A DNA stretch of 32,231 nucleotides from Oscillospiraceae bacterium (GTDB lineage: Bacteria > Bacillota > Clostridia > Oscillospirales > Oscillospiraceae). Of the stretch, positions 24,672 to 32,231 are shown piece by piece. The notes beneath the pieces were generated by a model. It did no database searches and was not told the DNA's origin. It worked only from the letters and a program-made list of their open reading frames with translations. The position numbers and the translations under genes were made by a program. Every line of letters begins with the position of its first letter. Position 1 is the stretch's first letter. The stretch is from positions 1-32,231 of the forward strand of contig JAFYAU010000011.1 of the NCBI GenBank assembly GCA_017540565.1, read 5' to 3'.

Positions 24672-25472
24672 ATGCTGAAAGTGGACAATATCACAGTTGA
24701 ATACGACGGCGTTCCCGTACTGGAGAATTTTTCCCTCGATCTGTCGACGGGACAGGTCGTCTGCCTTGTGGGCGAGTCCGGCAGCGGAAAAACCACAGTC
24801 ATCCGTGCCATCCTCGGGCTTCTGCCCGAGGGCGGCACGGTCTCAAAAGGAGATATCCTGTTTGAAGGAAAGTCCCTACTGCACAGCGAAGCATCCTATG
24901 TGGAATCTCTCCGGGGCAGGGATATCACGATGATCTTTCAGGATTCCGGCGCCATGATCGATCCCATTTCGACCATCGGCTCCCAGTTCATCGAATATAT
25001 CCGCGCCCATGACAGGAGCCTCTCCAAACGGCAGGCCTATCAGCGGGCAGCACAGATGCTGACGCAGATGCGGCTGCCGGATGCGGATAACGTGATGCAC
25101 AGCTACCCCTTTCAACTGTCCGGCGGCATGCGGCAGAGGGTCGGCATCGCCATGGCCATGACCTTCGAACCGAAACTGCTGCTGGCGGACGAGCCTACCA
25201 GCGCGCTTGATGTTACGACACAGGCGCAGATCGTCCGACAGATGATGGATCTTCATATCTATCATCAGACCTCCATCATCATCGTCACGCACAACCTCGG
25301 CGTTGCCGCCTACATGTCCGATCTGTCTGACCGGATCCTTGTTATGAAAAAAGGCCGTGTGGTGGAGTCCGGCAACCGGGAGGAGATCCTGCATCATCCC
25401 AAAGATCCGTATACGAAGGAACTGCTTGCCGCGATCCCGACCATGGAGGGAGAAGTCTATGTCGATCAATGA
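24672..25472 (+). CDS. ABC importer ATPase, NikD/DppD type
   Basis: A 266-residue cytosolic ATPase. Walker A GESGSGKT (34-41), Q-loop I-F-Q-D-S-G, signature LSGGMRQRV, Walker B LLLADEPTSALD and switch histidine V-T-H-N-L. It powers import through the two permeases upstream. It is shorter than typical DppD and lacks the usual cysteine-bearing C-terminal oligopeptide extension; that extension is present in the second ATPase. AAAGGAG lies upstream of the ATG, and the C-terminus overlaps the next gene by 14 bp. Confidence 0.92.
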   Translation: MLKVDNITVEYDGVPVLENFSLDLSTGQVVCLVGESGSGKTTVIRAILGLLPEGGTVSKGDILFEGKSLLHSEASYVESLRGRDITMIFQDSGAMIDPISTIGSQFIEYIRAHDRSLSKRQAYQRAAQMLTQMRLPDADNVMHSYPFQLSGGMRQRVGIAMAMTFEPKLLLADEPTSALDVTTQAQIVRQMMDLHIYHQTSIIIVTHNLGVAAYMSDLSDRILVMKKGRVVESGNREEILHHPKDPYTKELLAAIPTMEGEVYVDQ

Positions 25473-26421
25473 AAGAGAGATCATTCTGGAAGCCCGGAAC
25501 GTCACGAAGGTGTTCCGCACCTCAAAGGGACGTCCACTCCTTGCGAACGACAGCGTTAACCTGACGGTACGCCGCGGCGAGACGCTGGGCATCGCAGGAG
25601 AATCCGGCTGCGGGAAGAGCACATTCATCCGGATGGCCACCATGCTGGATCCTCCCACGTCCGGTCAGATCCTGTTTCGCGGTCAGGATGTATCCGGTCT
25701 GCGGGGTGAGAAACTGCGTGCCGCACGGCGTCATGTACAGATGGTTTTTCAGGATCCCGGGGAAGCATTCTCCCCCAGGATGAAGGTGAAGAACATCATC
25801 TGTGAGCCGCTGCGCAACTTCGGTCTCATCTCCCGCAGTCAGGTGCGGAAAAAAGCCGAGGAACTTCTCGCAATGGTGGAACTTCCTCCTGAATATGCCG
25901 AGCGCTACGCCAGAGATATGTCCGGAGGCCAGAGGCAGAGAGTCGGCATCGCCCGCGCCCTGGCTCTGGAGCCTGAGCTCCTTGTGTGCGACGAGGTGAC
26001 CTCCGCTTTGGACGTGAGCGTGCAGAAGCGCATCGTGGACCTTCTGCTGAAACTGCAGAGGGAAAAGAACATCACCATGATCTTCATCTGCCACGACATT
26101 GCCCTGGTCCGCGCGTTCGCCCACCGGACAGCGATCATGTATCTCGGCAACGTTGTGGAGATCGTTCCCGGCAGACAGCTCGGGATCAGTCCCTGCCACC
26201 CGTATACAGAGGCGCTCCGCAACGCCCTGTTTGATCTTGACATGGACTTTTCCAAACCCATCGAGGCCATAGAATCCGAGGCACCGAGTCCGCTGGACGT
26301 CCCTCCCGGGTGTCCCTTTTCCGGCAGATGCGGTCATTGTTCCGACCGCTGCAGAACGGAGAAGCCTGCTCTTCGGGATATCGCTCCAGGTCATCAGGTT
26401 GCCTGCCATCTGTTCGACTGA
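25459..26421 (+). CDS. ABC importer ATPase, NikE/DppF type
   Basis: A 320-residue second ATPase. Walker A GESGCGKS (47-54), V-F-Q-D-P-G Q-loop, signature MSGGQRQRVG, Walker B-region L-L-V-C-D-E-V-T-S-A-L-D, and switch F-I-C-H-D-I. The C-terminal extension is cysteine-rich (C-P-F-S-G-R-C-G-H-C-S-D-R-C), as in oligopeptide-type ATPases. In Walker B the usual D-E-P is D-E-V. Start 25459 is inside the end of the preceding gene, with GGAGGGAG upstream; an in-frame extension to 25357 is ruled out by overlap. Confidence 0.92.
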   Translation: MSINEREIILEARNVTKVFRTSKGRPLLANDSVNLTVRRGETLGIAGESGCGKSTFIRMATMLDPPTSGQILFRGQDVSGLRGEKLRAARRHVQMVFQDPGEAFSPRMKVKNIICEPLRNFGLISRSQVRKKAEELLAMVELPPEYAERYARDMSGGQRQRVGIARALALEPELLVCDEVTSALDVSVQKRIVDLLLKLQREKNITMIFICHDIALVRAFAHRTAIMYLGNVVEIVPGRQLGISPCHPYTEALRNALFDLDMDFSKPIEAIESEAPSPLDVPPGCPFSGRCGHCSDRCRTEKPALRDIAPGHQVACHLFD

Positions 26422-26465
26422 ATGATTTTTCCGCGCCGGCCCGCCTGGTGCGGATACTGATTGTG

Positions 26466-26491
26466 GGGTTCCGCCTTCTGCGGTGGAACCC
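26466..26491 (+). other. Intercistronic hairpin before the MATE gene, no T-run
   Basis: GGGTTCCGCC (26466-26475) pairs fully with GGTGGAACCC (26482-26491), one G-T wobble, 6-nt loop. The sequence after it is A/G-rich, so it is not a standard terminator. The MATE gene can be read through from the importer unit. Confidence 0.6.
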
Positions 26492-26508
26492 GGAAAAGAG
26501 GGAAAAGC

Positions 26509-27876
26509 ATGAACCGATCCCGTGTAAGGACCGTGAATCTCACCGAGGGAGTCATCTGGAAACAGGTGCTCCTTTTTGCGGCGCCTCTGTTCGCCGCCAG
26601 CCTGATCCAGCAGCTGTACAACACCGTAGATCTGATGTTCGTCGGCCATTTCCTGGGTACGAACGCTGCGGCCGCTGTAGGCGCTGGAAGTCTTCTCACT
26701 ACGCTCCTCATCGGATTCTTTACCGGTCTGAGCGTCGGCATCGGGGTTCTCTCCGCCCGGGCTTTCGGAGCCGGCGATCATAAGGACCTCCGGCAGACCA
26801 TTCATACTGCCGCCGGTGTCGCAGTGATCGGCGGCCTCCTTCTGATGGTCATCGGCGTGGCCTTTGCTCCCGTCTTCCTCAGGTGGCTGAACACCCCGGA
26901 GAGCATCCTGAAGCTGGGGATCGTGTACATGCGAATCTACTTCGTCAGTATTCCCTCCAGCATCTGCTACAATATCAGTTCCGGCATTCTGCGGGCTACG
27001 GGCAATTCCCGTTCTCCGATGCTGTTCCAGCTGGTCGGCGGCATCACCAACGTTTTCGCCAACTGGGTACTGATCGTCCTGATCCCCCTCGGCGTGGCTG
27101 GTGTGGCGCTGGCGACCCTGTTCTCTTCCACCATTCCCGCCGTCATCTGCGTCCGTGCTTTGACGCGTCTCCCGGATGAATACCGTCTGGAGATCAGGAA
27201 GATCAGGATCACTCCCTCCAAGCTGAAGAGCATCTTTCTCATCGGCATTCCCAACGGCATCCAGGCGATGGTCATCACCCTGTCGAATCTCATCGTACAG
27301 GCGAACATCAACTCTCTGGACGTCACGAGCATTGCCGCCTTTACCTGCTATTTCAAGCTGGAGAACTTTGTCTATCTTCCCATCATGGCCTTCGGGCAGG
27401 CTGCGACCACCTTCGTCGCCCAGAACATGGGCCGCGGATTTGACAGGAGAGCAAGAAAGGGCATGGGAGTCTGCCTGATCATCGGGGTCATCGTCACCGT
27501 GTGCATCAGCACCGTTCTCCTTCTGATCCACGACACCGCATTCTCCCTGTTCTCGGAAGACAGCGCCGTCATCGCACTCGGCACACGGATCATCCGTGTG
27601 ACATTCCCGCTGTATTTCATCTACGTTTTCCTGGAGGTCTTCTCCTCCTCCATCCGGGGCACCGGCCGTTCCCTGCCTCCCATGATCATAGCCGTGTGCA
27701 ACATGTGCGGCGTGAGGCTCATCGCCCTGGCTGTGATGATGCATCTGAATCCCACTGCGCCGGGCGTCGCGGTCATCTACCCCGTCACATGGACGACCAC
27801 GACCCTGTGTCAGCTGGGATACATGCTCGTCAGCCGGTGTATGTACCTCAAGCAGCCTGAACGTCTTCCTGACTGA
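26509..27876 (+). CDS. MATE-family efflux transporter
   Basis: A 455-residue multidrug-and-toxin-extrusion exporter, about 12 helices. N-terminal R-T-V-N-L-T-E-G-V-I-W-K-Q-V, then APLFAASLIQQLYNTVDLMFVG with the D that is typical of the family's cation site region, and a second half that repeats this layout. Exports drugs, dyes or small metabolites in exchange for Na+ or H+. The start at 26509 has GAGGGAAAAG upstream. It lies 87 bp after the ABC ATPase with no terminator between, so it probably shares the cobalamin riboswitch. A strong terminator follows. Confidence 0.9.
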   Translation: MNRSRVRTVNLTEGVIWKQVLLFAAPLFAASLIQQLYNTVDLMFVGHFLGTNAAAAVGAGSLLTTLLIGFFTGLSVGIGVLSARAFGAGDHKDLRQTIHTAAGVAVIGGLLLMVIGVAFAPVFLRWLNTPESILKLGIVYMRIYFVSIPSSICYNISSGILRATGNSRSPMLFQLVGGITNVFANWVLIVLIPLGVAGVALATLFSSTIPAVICVRALTRLPDEYRLEIRKIRITPSKLKSIFLIGIPNGIQAMVITLSNLIVQANINSLDVTSIAAFTCYFKLENFVYLPIMAFGQAATTFVAQNMGRGFDRRARKGMGVCLIIGVIVTVCISTVLLLIHDTAFSLFSEDSAVIALGTRIIRVTFPLYFIYVFLEVFSSSIRGTGRSLPPMIIAVCNMCGVRLIALAVMMHLNPTAPGVAVIYPVTWTTTTLCQLGYMLVSRCMYLKQPERLPD

Positions 27877-27903
27877 AGCAGTCGCATACCATCGCAAGAT
27901 AAT

Positions 27904-27943
27904 AGCGGCAGGACCGGAACGTTTCCGGTTCTGCCGCTTTTCT
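27904..27943 (+). terminator. Terminator of the importer/MATE unit
   Basis: A 16-pair stem (27904-27919 with 27923-27938, one G-T wobble) and a 3-base CGT loop are followed by TTTTCT. It closes the riboswitch-controlled unit. Confidence 0.88.
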
Positions 27944-27964
27944 GTTATGCAGTTGTCCGCAAGA

Positions 27965-29296
27965 TCAGTAGGCGATCAGATACTTGTCGATCTCCCAGCT
28001 GCTGACGCGTGTGCCGTACTCGCGGCATTCCGCTTCCTTGCCCGCCATATACTGGGTCGTGATATGCTCTCCCAGCGTATCCGTCAGAAGGCTGTCGTTT
28101 CTGAGATCCTCCAGGGCTTCGACCAGAGAGGCCGGAAGGTTCTCGATCCCGCTGGCGCGCCTCTCAGCATCCGTCATGGCGAAGATGTTCTCCGAGATCT
28201 CCTCCGGAGGCGTCATGTTCTTCTCGATGCCGTCCAGGCCGGCAGCAAGGCATACGGCCAGCGTCAGATACGGATTGCAGGACGGATCCGGGCTCCTCAG
28301 TTCGATTCGGGTACTCTTTCCCCGGGCGGCCGGGATCCGCACCAGCGCGCTGCGGTTGGAGGCTGACCAAGCCAGATAGCAGGGGGCCTCGTATCCGGGC
28401 ACCAGGCGCTTATAGGAGTTGATCAGGGGATTGGCGATGGCCGTCATACCCTTGATATGAGTCAGCAGCCCTGCAATAAAGCAGTAGGCCTCCTTCGACA
28501 GTTTTCTCTCCCCGTTTTCGTCATAAAAAACGTTCTTCCCGTCGCGGAACAGGGACATGTTCACATGCATGCCGGAGCCCGCGATGCCGTAAATGGGCTT
28601 AGGCATGAACGTGGCGTGCAGGCCGTCCTGCTGGGCGATGGTCTTGACCGTCAGCTTAAAGGTCATGATGTTGTCCGCCGCCGTCAGGGCATCGGCATAC
28701 TTGAAATCGATCTCATGCTGCCCGGCAGCGCACTCGTGATGGGAAGCCTCGATCTCGAACCCCATCTCCTCCAGGTTCAGGCAGATCCTGCGCCGGGTAT
28801 CGACGCCCCGGTCCACCGGACCCAGGTCGAAGTAGCCGGCTCCGTCCCCGGTGACCGTGGTCGGACGTCCCTTTTCATCCGTCTCGAAAAGGAAGAATTC
28901 GCATTCCGGACCCACGTTGAAGGAGTATCCCATATCCTCCGCCCGTTTCAGCACCCGTTTCAGAGCCCCTCTGGGATCTCCCGAGAAGGGTGTCCCGTCC
29001 GGATTGCATACATCGCAGATCATCCTGGCCACTCTCCGGTCATGGGGACGCCAGGGCATGATGGTATAGGTATCGAGATCCGGATGCAGATACTGATCGG
29101 ATTCGTGGATACGGCTGAACCCCTCGATGGAACTGCCGTCGAAGGCGATCTGGTTGTTCAGCGCCTTTTCCAGCTGGCTCGTGGGAATGGCCACATTCTT
29201 TGGCTGGCCGAAGATATCCGTGAACTGCATGCTGATGAAGGAGACATCTCCCTCTTTGACCATGCGCAGGATATCTTCCTTTGTATATCTGCCCAT
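27965..29296 (-). CDS. glnA: Glutamine synthetase, type I-alpha
   Basis: A 443-residue enzyme making glutamine from glutamate, ammonia and ATP; a cytosolic dodecamer in the family. Motifs: [10 protein letters not shown] near residue 50, [36 protein letters not shown], and E-L-R-S-P-D. Length 443 and lack of the adenylylation-tyrosine insertion place it in the alpha group, which is usually controlled by feedback inhibition and a regulator rather than by adenylylation. The C-terminus [10 protein letters not shown] is the conserved tail involved in regulation in Bacillus. GGGGGA lies 7 nt upstream of ATG 29296. Confidence 0.95.
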   Translation of the reverse strand: MGRYTKEDILRMVKEGDVSFISMQFTDIFGQPKNVAIPTSQLEKALNNQIAFDGSSIEGFSRIHESDQYLHPDLDTYTIMPWRPHDRRVARMICDVCNPDGTPFSGDPRGALKRVLKRAEDMGYSFNVGPECEFFLFETDEKGRPTTVTGDGAGYFDLGPVDRGVDTRRRICLNLEEMGFEIEASHHECAAGQHEIDFKYADALTAADNIMTFKLTVKTIAQQDGLHATFMPKPIYGIAGSGMHVNMSLFRDGKNVFYDENGERKLSKEAYCFIAGLLTHIKGMTAIANPLINSYKRLVPGYEAPCYLAWSASNRSALVRIPAARGKSTRIELRSPDPSCNPYLTLAVCLAAGLDGIEKNMTPPEEISENIFAMTDAERRASGIENLPASLVEALEDLRNDSLLTDTLGEHITTQYMAGKEAECREYGTRVSSWEIDKYLIAY

Positions 29297-29343
29297 AAAC
29301 AGTCCCCCTTTTCGATGAACGAGGATCTTTCCTTAACTTTTTT

Positions 29344-29373
29344 ATTATAGAAAGACCGCTGTCTTTTTGTCAA
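29344..29373 (-). promoter_or_regulatory. glnA promoter with palindromic operator candidate
   Basis: On the - strand, perfect TTGACA (29373-29368) and perfect TATAAT (29349-29344) are separated by 18 bp. The spacer contains the inverted repeat AAAGACCGCTGTCTTT (+ strand 29351-29366), 6-bp arms around CGCT, at the place where a repressor would block RNA polymerase. It is not a GlnR box (TGTNA-N7-TNACA). Confidence 0.8.
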
Positions 29374-29415
29374 CCGAAACCTTCCCGCTCCTGAGCGTCC
29401 GAAAAAGCCAGAATG

Positions 29416-29441
29416 CCCCCGGCGCGCAAAGGCGCCGGGGG
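29416..29441 (-). terminator. Terminator candidate after the glycyl radical enzyme gene
   Basis: A 10-bp all-G/C stem (29416-29425 with 29432-29441) around GCAAAG lies 27 bp past the stop on the - strand. A T-run on that strand (29406-29402) begins about 9 nt later, so termination may be partial and allow read-through into glnA. Confidence 0.6.
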
Positions 29442-29467
29442 ACACTCGTCCGCAGAGCGGATCTCGT

Positions 29468-31924
29468 TTACATGCTCAGTTCGGTGCGGGAGATCAGATC
29501 GTTCTGACCGGTGATGTGCAGCTCGACGAAATAGGCGGAGAAACCGGCCACACGGACCACAAGGTCCTTGTAATCATCCGGATTCTTCTGGGCGTCCTTC
29601 AGCGTCTGGGCGGAGATGACGTTGATCTGCATCTCCATGCCGCCCATATCGAAGTAGGTCTGCATCAGCTGGCTGAGCTTGGTAACGCCCTCCTCGCCCT
29701 GGAGGCATGAGGGAGAGAACTTCATGTTCAGCAGCGTGCCGTTGGAGTATTTCACCTGATTGATGCGGGAAACGGAACTCAGGATGGCGGTGGGACCGTT
29801 CTTGTCTCTGGCCTGGATCGGCGAGATGCCGTCCGCCAGCGGTACGCCCGCACTTCTGCCGTCCGGAGTGGCACCGGTCATATACCCGAACATCACATTG
29901 GTCGTGACCGGATACAGGCCTGCCGCATAGCGGCCTCTCGGGCCGGTACAGCTGTTGCAGCAGTCGGCAAACACGTCGGCTGCCCAGGCCGCCCACTCGT
30001 CGACCTCCGGGTATCCGTTGCCGTAGTGTTTGCACTCGTTCTGGATCTTCCGCTGCAGATCCTCGTATCCCTTCCAGTCGTTGATCAGAGCGTCGTACAT
30101 CTCTCTGGTCGAGACCTCTTTCGTATCGTAGCACAGGTGCTTGAGCATATACAGGCAGTCGGCCACATTGCCGATGCCGACGCCGGCCATGCCGCAGGAG
30201 TTGTATTCCGCTCCGCCGTACATGACGTCCTTGCCGGACTCCATGCATCCCTTCATGGTGCAGGACACCACCGGAAGCGGGAGCTGTTCTCTCGCCACAT
30301 ATTCGAAGTTGTTGATCTCCATGGCGTGCCACCTGGTAAAGAACTCCAGCTGGGCCTTGTAGGCCTCCAGAACGTCATCAAAGGTCTCCATCTCATACAG
30401 GTAGCCCGTGGAGAGGCCCACGCGGTTCTTGTTGACCTCCTTCGGCGCCTCCTCGCCCTTTTTCGGCGCTCCGAAGGCAAGCGGCATCGGAAGATAGCCG
30501 TCGTTGATTGCCAGCCAGATGCCATTGACAAGATTCAGGTAGGAAACGGAGCCCGTGCCGCCGCAGGCGGGCCATTCGTTGCCGTTTCCGCCCGGTTCCA
30601 CACAGCCGATGGGGCTGTAGTTCCTCGCGCTCTCCAGACTGTGGCCGCGGGCCATCAACGCGGGAATGATCACTTCGTCGTTCTCAAAGGTGGGAACGCC
30701 GCCGCAGATCTTCGTGGTCTCGATGGCCGCCTCCCACAGTTCCGGAGGTGTGTTCCGGTGGACTCTGAGGGAATGCGGGGGATCGTGGAGCACCAGGCGC
30801 CCCATGGACTGGAGCATCATGTAGGTCACCTTGTTGGACGCGTCGTTTCCGTCCTTGTCCACACCGCCCAGAGAGACCATCTGGCCGGAGGTATACCCGG
30901 GATTGGCCTGCGTGGCCCCGTAGCTCCACGGTTTGTTCATCTCGGCTACCTTCAGATAGAACAGGTCCAGGAGTTCCTGGGCGTATTCCTGCGTGATGGT
31001 GCCGTTCTCCAGATCCCGGTCCAGATAATCCCCGAGATACTGGTCCACGCGTCCGAAACTGATGCCATGCATGTTGGCGTCCAGGCAGAGGCATGTCTGA
31101 TACATGAACAGGCACTGCAGCGCCTCGTGGTATGTTCTCGCGGGGTTTTCCATCGTCCAGTTGAGGACTTCGGCCATCTTCTCCAGTTCCGCCCTGCGCT
31201 CTGCGTTCTGCTCGGCCGCAGCCTTCTCCTCCGCCAGTCTGGCATAGCGTTTGGTCAGCGTGATCATGGCACCGGTGACGATGTCCACGGCGCGGTAGAA
31301 ATTGTACTGTTCGCAGGTGCTGCCCGGCATACCGGCGTCGATGATCTCTTTTCTCCGACGTCTGGCCTCCTCCTGGATCGCCTTGAATCCGGTGCGGATG
31401 GCCTTGTCGTACCCCGTCACGAAATGGCCGACCGGCGTGTCGCTGATGGTCATCTTGCCGAGCATCGTAATGCCGCCGAAGTCATGGGGTTCGAACTCAT
31501 CGATGTAATAGGCTTCCGTTTTGGCCCAGTTGCACTCTCCCATCCAGTAATCGATGGTGGACATGAGATAGTCCCTGTCCTCCTCGGAAATGATGTAGGG
31601 ATCGATGTCCCGGGTACTGATGTATCCGCTGCCGATCTCCTGTTTCAAAAACGAGCAGCTGTTTTCCGGATAGAGCGCGGCGGCGCGGAATTTTGCGGAC
31701 TGGGCTCCCACGATCACTTCGTCGTCTCCGATCCGCACGGGGATCTTCTGGCAGATAGCTTCGAAGGCCTTTGCGCGGCGCAGGATTCCGCTCAGTTCCG
31801 GATGCGAGGTATAGAAATCCGTTATGATCTTGTAGCGGGCAAGGCAAATCTCCGGCTGTACGGTGCGGTACTTCTCCCGGATCCGTTTGACCCTTTCTGT
31901 CACGGGGCTAAGCGTGTATGCCAT
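29468..31924 (-). CDS. Glycyl radical enzyme of the C-x-E (non-PFL) type
   Basis: An 818-residue glycyl radical enzyme. The radical glycine is G794 in RVAGFSAYF near the C-terminus. The active-site thiyl cysteine is C441 in PIGCVEPGG, with E443 as the C-x-E glutamate known from diol dehydratases, choline trimethylamine-lyase and related enzymes. Pyruvate formate-lyase has a C-C pair instead, so that name does not fit. Substrate is unknown: dehydration, C-N, C-S or decarboxylation are all possible in this superfamily. It needs a radical SAM activase, and none is in the window. GGAGG lies 7 nt upstream of the ATG. glnA follows on the same strand. Confidence 0.9.
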   Translation of the reverse strand: MAYTLSPVTERVKRIREKYRTVQPEICLARYKIITDFYTSHPELSGILRRAKAFEAICQKIPVRIGDDEVIVGAQSAKFRAAALYPENSCSFLKQEIGSGYISTRDIDPYIISEEDRDYLMSTIDYWMGECNWAKTEAYYIDEFEPHDFGGITMLGKMTISDTPVGHFVTGYDKAIRTGFKAIQEEARRRRKEIIDAGMPGSTCEQYNFYRAVDIVTGAMITLTKRYARLAEEKAAAEQNAERRAELEKMAEVLNWTMENPARTYHEALQCLFMYQTCLCLDANMHGISFGRVDQYLGDYLDRDLENGTITQEYAQELLDLFYLKVAEMNKPWSYGATQANPGYTSGQMVSLGGVDKDGNDASNKVTYMMLQSMGRLVLHDPPHSLRVHRNTPPELWEAAIETTKICGGVPTFENDEVIIPALMARGHSLESARNYSPIGCVEPGGNGNEWPACGGTGSVSYLNLVNGIWLAINDGYLPMPLAFGAPKKGEEAPKEVNKNRVGLSTGYLYEMETFDDVLEAYKAQLEFFTRWHAMEINNFEYVAREQLPLPVVSCTMKGCMESGKDVMYGGAEYNSCGMAGVGIGNVADCLYMLKHLCYDTKEVSTREMYDALINDWKGYEDLQRKIQNECKHYGNGYPEVDEWAAWAADVFADCCNSCTGPRGRYAAGLYPVTTNVMFGYMTGATPDGRSAGVPLADGISPIQARDKNGPTAILSSVSRINQVKYSNGTLLNMKFSPSCLQGEEGVTKLSQLMQTYFDMGGMEMQINVISAQTLKDAQKNPDDYKDLVVRVAGFSAYFVELHITGQNDLISRTELSM

Positions 31925-31960
31925 GTGAATACCTCCTGATGAAAGATAATTACCGGTATC

Positions 31961-31987
31961 GTATACTTTGACTTCTACAGTATACCA
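31961..31987 (-). promoter_or_regulatory. Candidate promoter/operator of the glycyl radical enzyme
   Basis: On the - strand, TGGTATACT is an extended -10 (TATACT at 31984-31979) with a poor -35. Two GTATAC palindromes (31961-31966 and 31980-31985), centres 19 bp apart, overlap the -10 and the start of the transcript and could be a control site. Confidence 0.4.
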
Positions 31988-32124
31988 TCTAAACAGCTTC
32001 CGGTCTCATGCAAGCTTTTTATGAAATCATGCGCCGGACGGCTCCCTCCCGCTGCACTCTCCGCTTCTCCCGGTGCGGGAGAAAATGAAGCATAGTGTAA
32101 AGTATTTATCTGAGAAATAGAGAC
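31988..32124. other. Non-coding stretch before the right-hand mobile element
   Basis: No gene is supported here. A short hairpin CTCCC-GGTGC-GGGAG lies near 32071-32085. From about 32092 the base composition turns AT-rich, unlike the surroundings, which may mark the edge of the mobile element whose gene begins at 32192. Confidence 0.4.
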
Positions 32125-32190
32125 AGAGGACAACTCAAAGTGGTTTAATGAAATGACCAAACCCCATCAACCACAAAGAGAGGTGTCCCC
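32125..32190 (+). repeat. Imperfect inverted repeat before the right-edge gene
   Basis: The strand at 32127-32144 (GAGGACAACTCAAAGTGG) is an imperfect reverse complement of 32171-32190 (CCACAAAGAGAGGTGTCCCC), with a 2-nt bulge. The right arm contains the AGAGAGG that would be the ribosome binding site of the GTG at 32192. The fold would hide that site. The stretch AGGTGTCCCC also occurs at 72-81 before the left-hand transposase. Confidence 0.5.
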
Positions 32191-32191
32191 T

Positions 32192-32231
32192 GTGGAAAGA
32201 ATCATAAACGAAGCGACGGAAAAACTCAAGA
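32192..32231 (+). CDS. Partial gene cut by the window end, probably a transposase
   Basis: GTG at 32192 opens a frame reading V(M)ERIINEATEKLK to the last base, with AGAGAGG about 8 nt upstream. Only 13 residues are visible, so no family can be shown. A transposase is suspected because the AT-rich leader and the RBS-hiding repeat resemble the leader of the IS481-like element at the other end of the window. Confidence 0.4.
   Translation, partial: MERIINEATEKLK

Noticed and set aside
25522..27897. A 791-residue open frame on the - strand opposite the ATPase and MATE genes
   Set aside because: Low-complexity, His/Gly/Asp-rich translation with no domain; it covers two certain genes and the gap between them.
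29320..29400. GlnR/TnrA box before glnA
   Set aside because: TGTNA-N7-TNACA cannot be fitted around the promoter; only the unrelated AAAGAC palindrome is present.
29468..31924. Pyruvate formate-lyase as the name of the glycyl radical enzyme
   Set aside because: The active site has a single cysteine with C-x-E instead of the C-C pair required in pyruvate formate-lyase.
30026..31939. A 637-residue open frame on the + strand opposite the glycyl radical enzyme
   Set aside because: Shadow of a gene with clear catalytic motifs; no start signal or domain.

Overview
The window looks like a chromosomal segment of a GC-rich anaerobic member of the Firmicutes, most likely class Clostridia. The grounds are the recJ-rel-dtd-MBL-hemZ gene order, strong AGGAGG-type ribosome binding sites, a type I-alpha glutamine synthetase, a glycyl radical enzyme, a BaiCD-like flavin/Fe-S oxidoreductase, a PucR/CdaR-type regulator and a cobalamin riboswitch. 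No species can be named from the sequence alone.

Layout. (1) 1-1050: an IS481-like insertion sequence with a full-length DDE transposase. (2) 1082-8148: a housekeeping run on the + strand behind a clear promoter at 1082-1110: recJ, the bifunctional (p)ppGpp enzyme, dtd, an MBL-fold hydrolase, hemZ and a small membrane zinc-ribbon protein. (3) 8190-8442: a promoter, a CAT-anticodon tRNA, tRNA-Trp and a strong bidirectional terminator. (4) 8476-9060 (-): an unrecognised two-helix membrane protein. (5) 9178-13691: a PucR/CdaR-like regulator (-) divergent from a GPH-type sugar:cation symporter and a UroD-superfamily protein (+). The 379-bp gap between them holds paired operator-like repeats. (6) 13798-14808: type I L-asparaginase. 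(7) 14924-16388 (-): a receiver-less LytTR regulator followed directly by a membrane-anchored coiled-coil protein. (8) 16606-19800 (-): a NifS-like cysteine desulfurase followed by an old-yellow-enzyme/Fe-S/FAD oxidoreductase. (9) 19987-20640: HAD hydrolase. (10) 20732-27943: promoter, cobalamin riboswitch, intrinsic terminator, then a complete nickel/dipeptide-type ABC importer (two permeases, lipoprotein, two ATPases) and a MATE exporter with no obvious terminator between them. (11) 27965-31924 (-): glutamine synthetase and a glycyl radical enzyme with a C-x-E active site. (12) 32125-32231: the start of what is probably a second mobile element, cut by the window end.

How the parts work together. 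The most informative unit is the riboswitch-controlled importer plus MATE pump. It is predicted to be switched off when cobalamin is plentiful, so it is a candidate for cobalt, corrinoid or metal-chelate traffic. The PucR/GPH/UroD locus is a compact candidate catabolic system (regulator, uptake, enzyme) of unknown substrate. The LytTR/membrane-protein pair resembles, in architecture only, regulator/membrane-inhibitor pairs known from streptococci. All functional calls rest on motif reading; no database search was possible.
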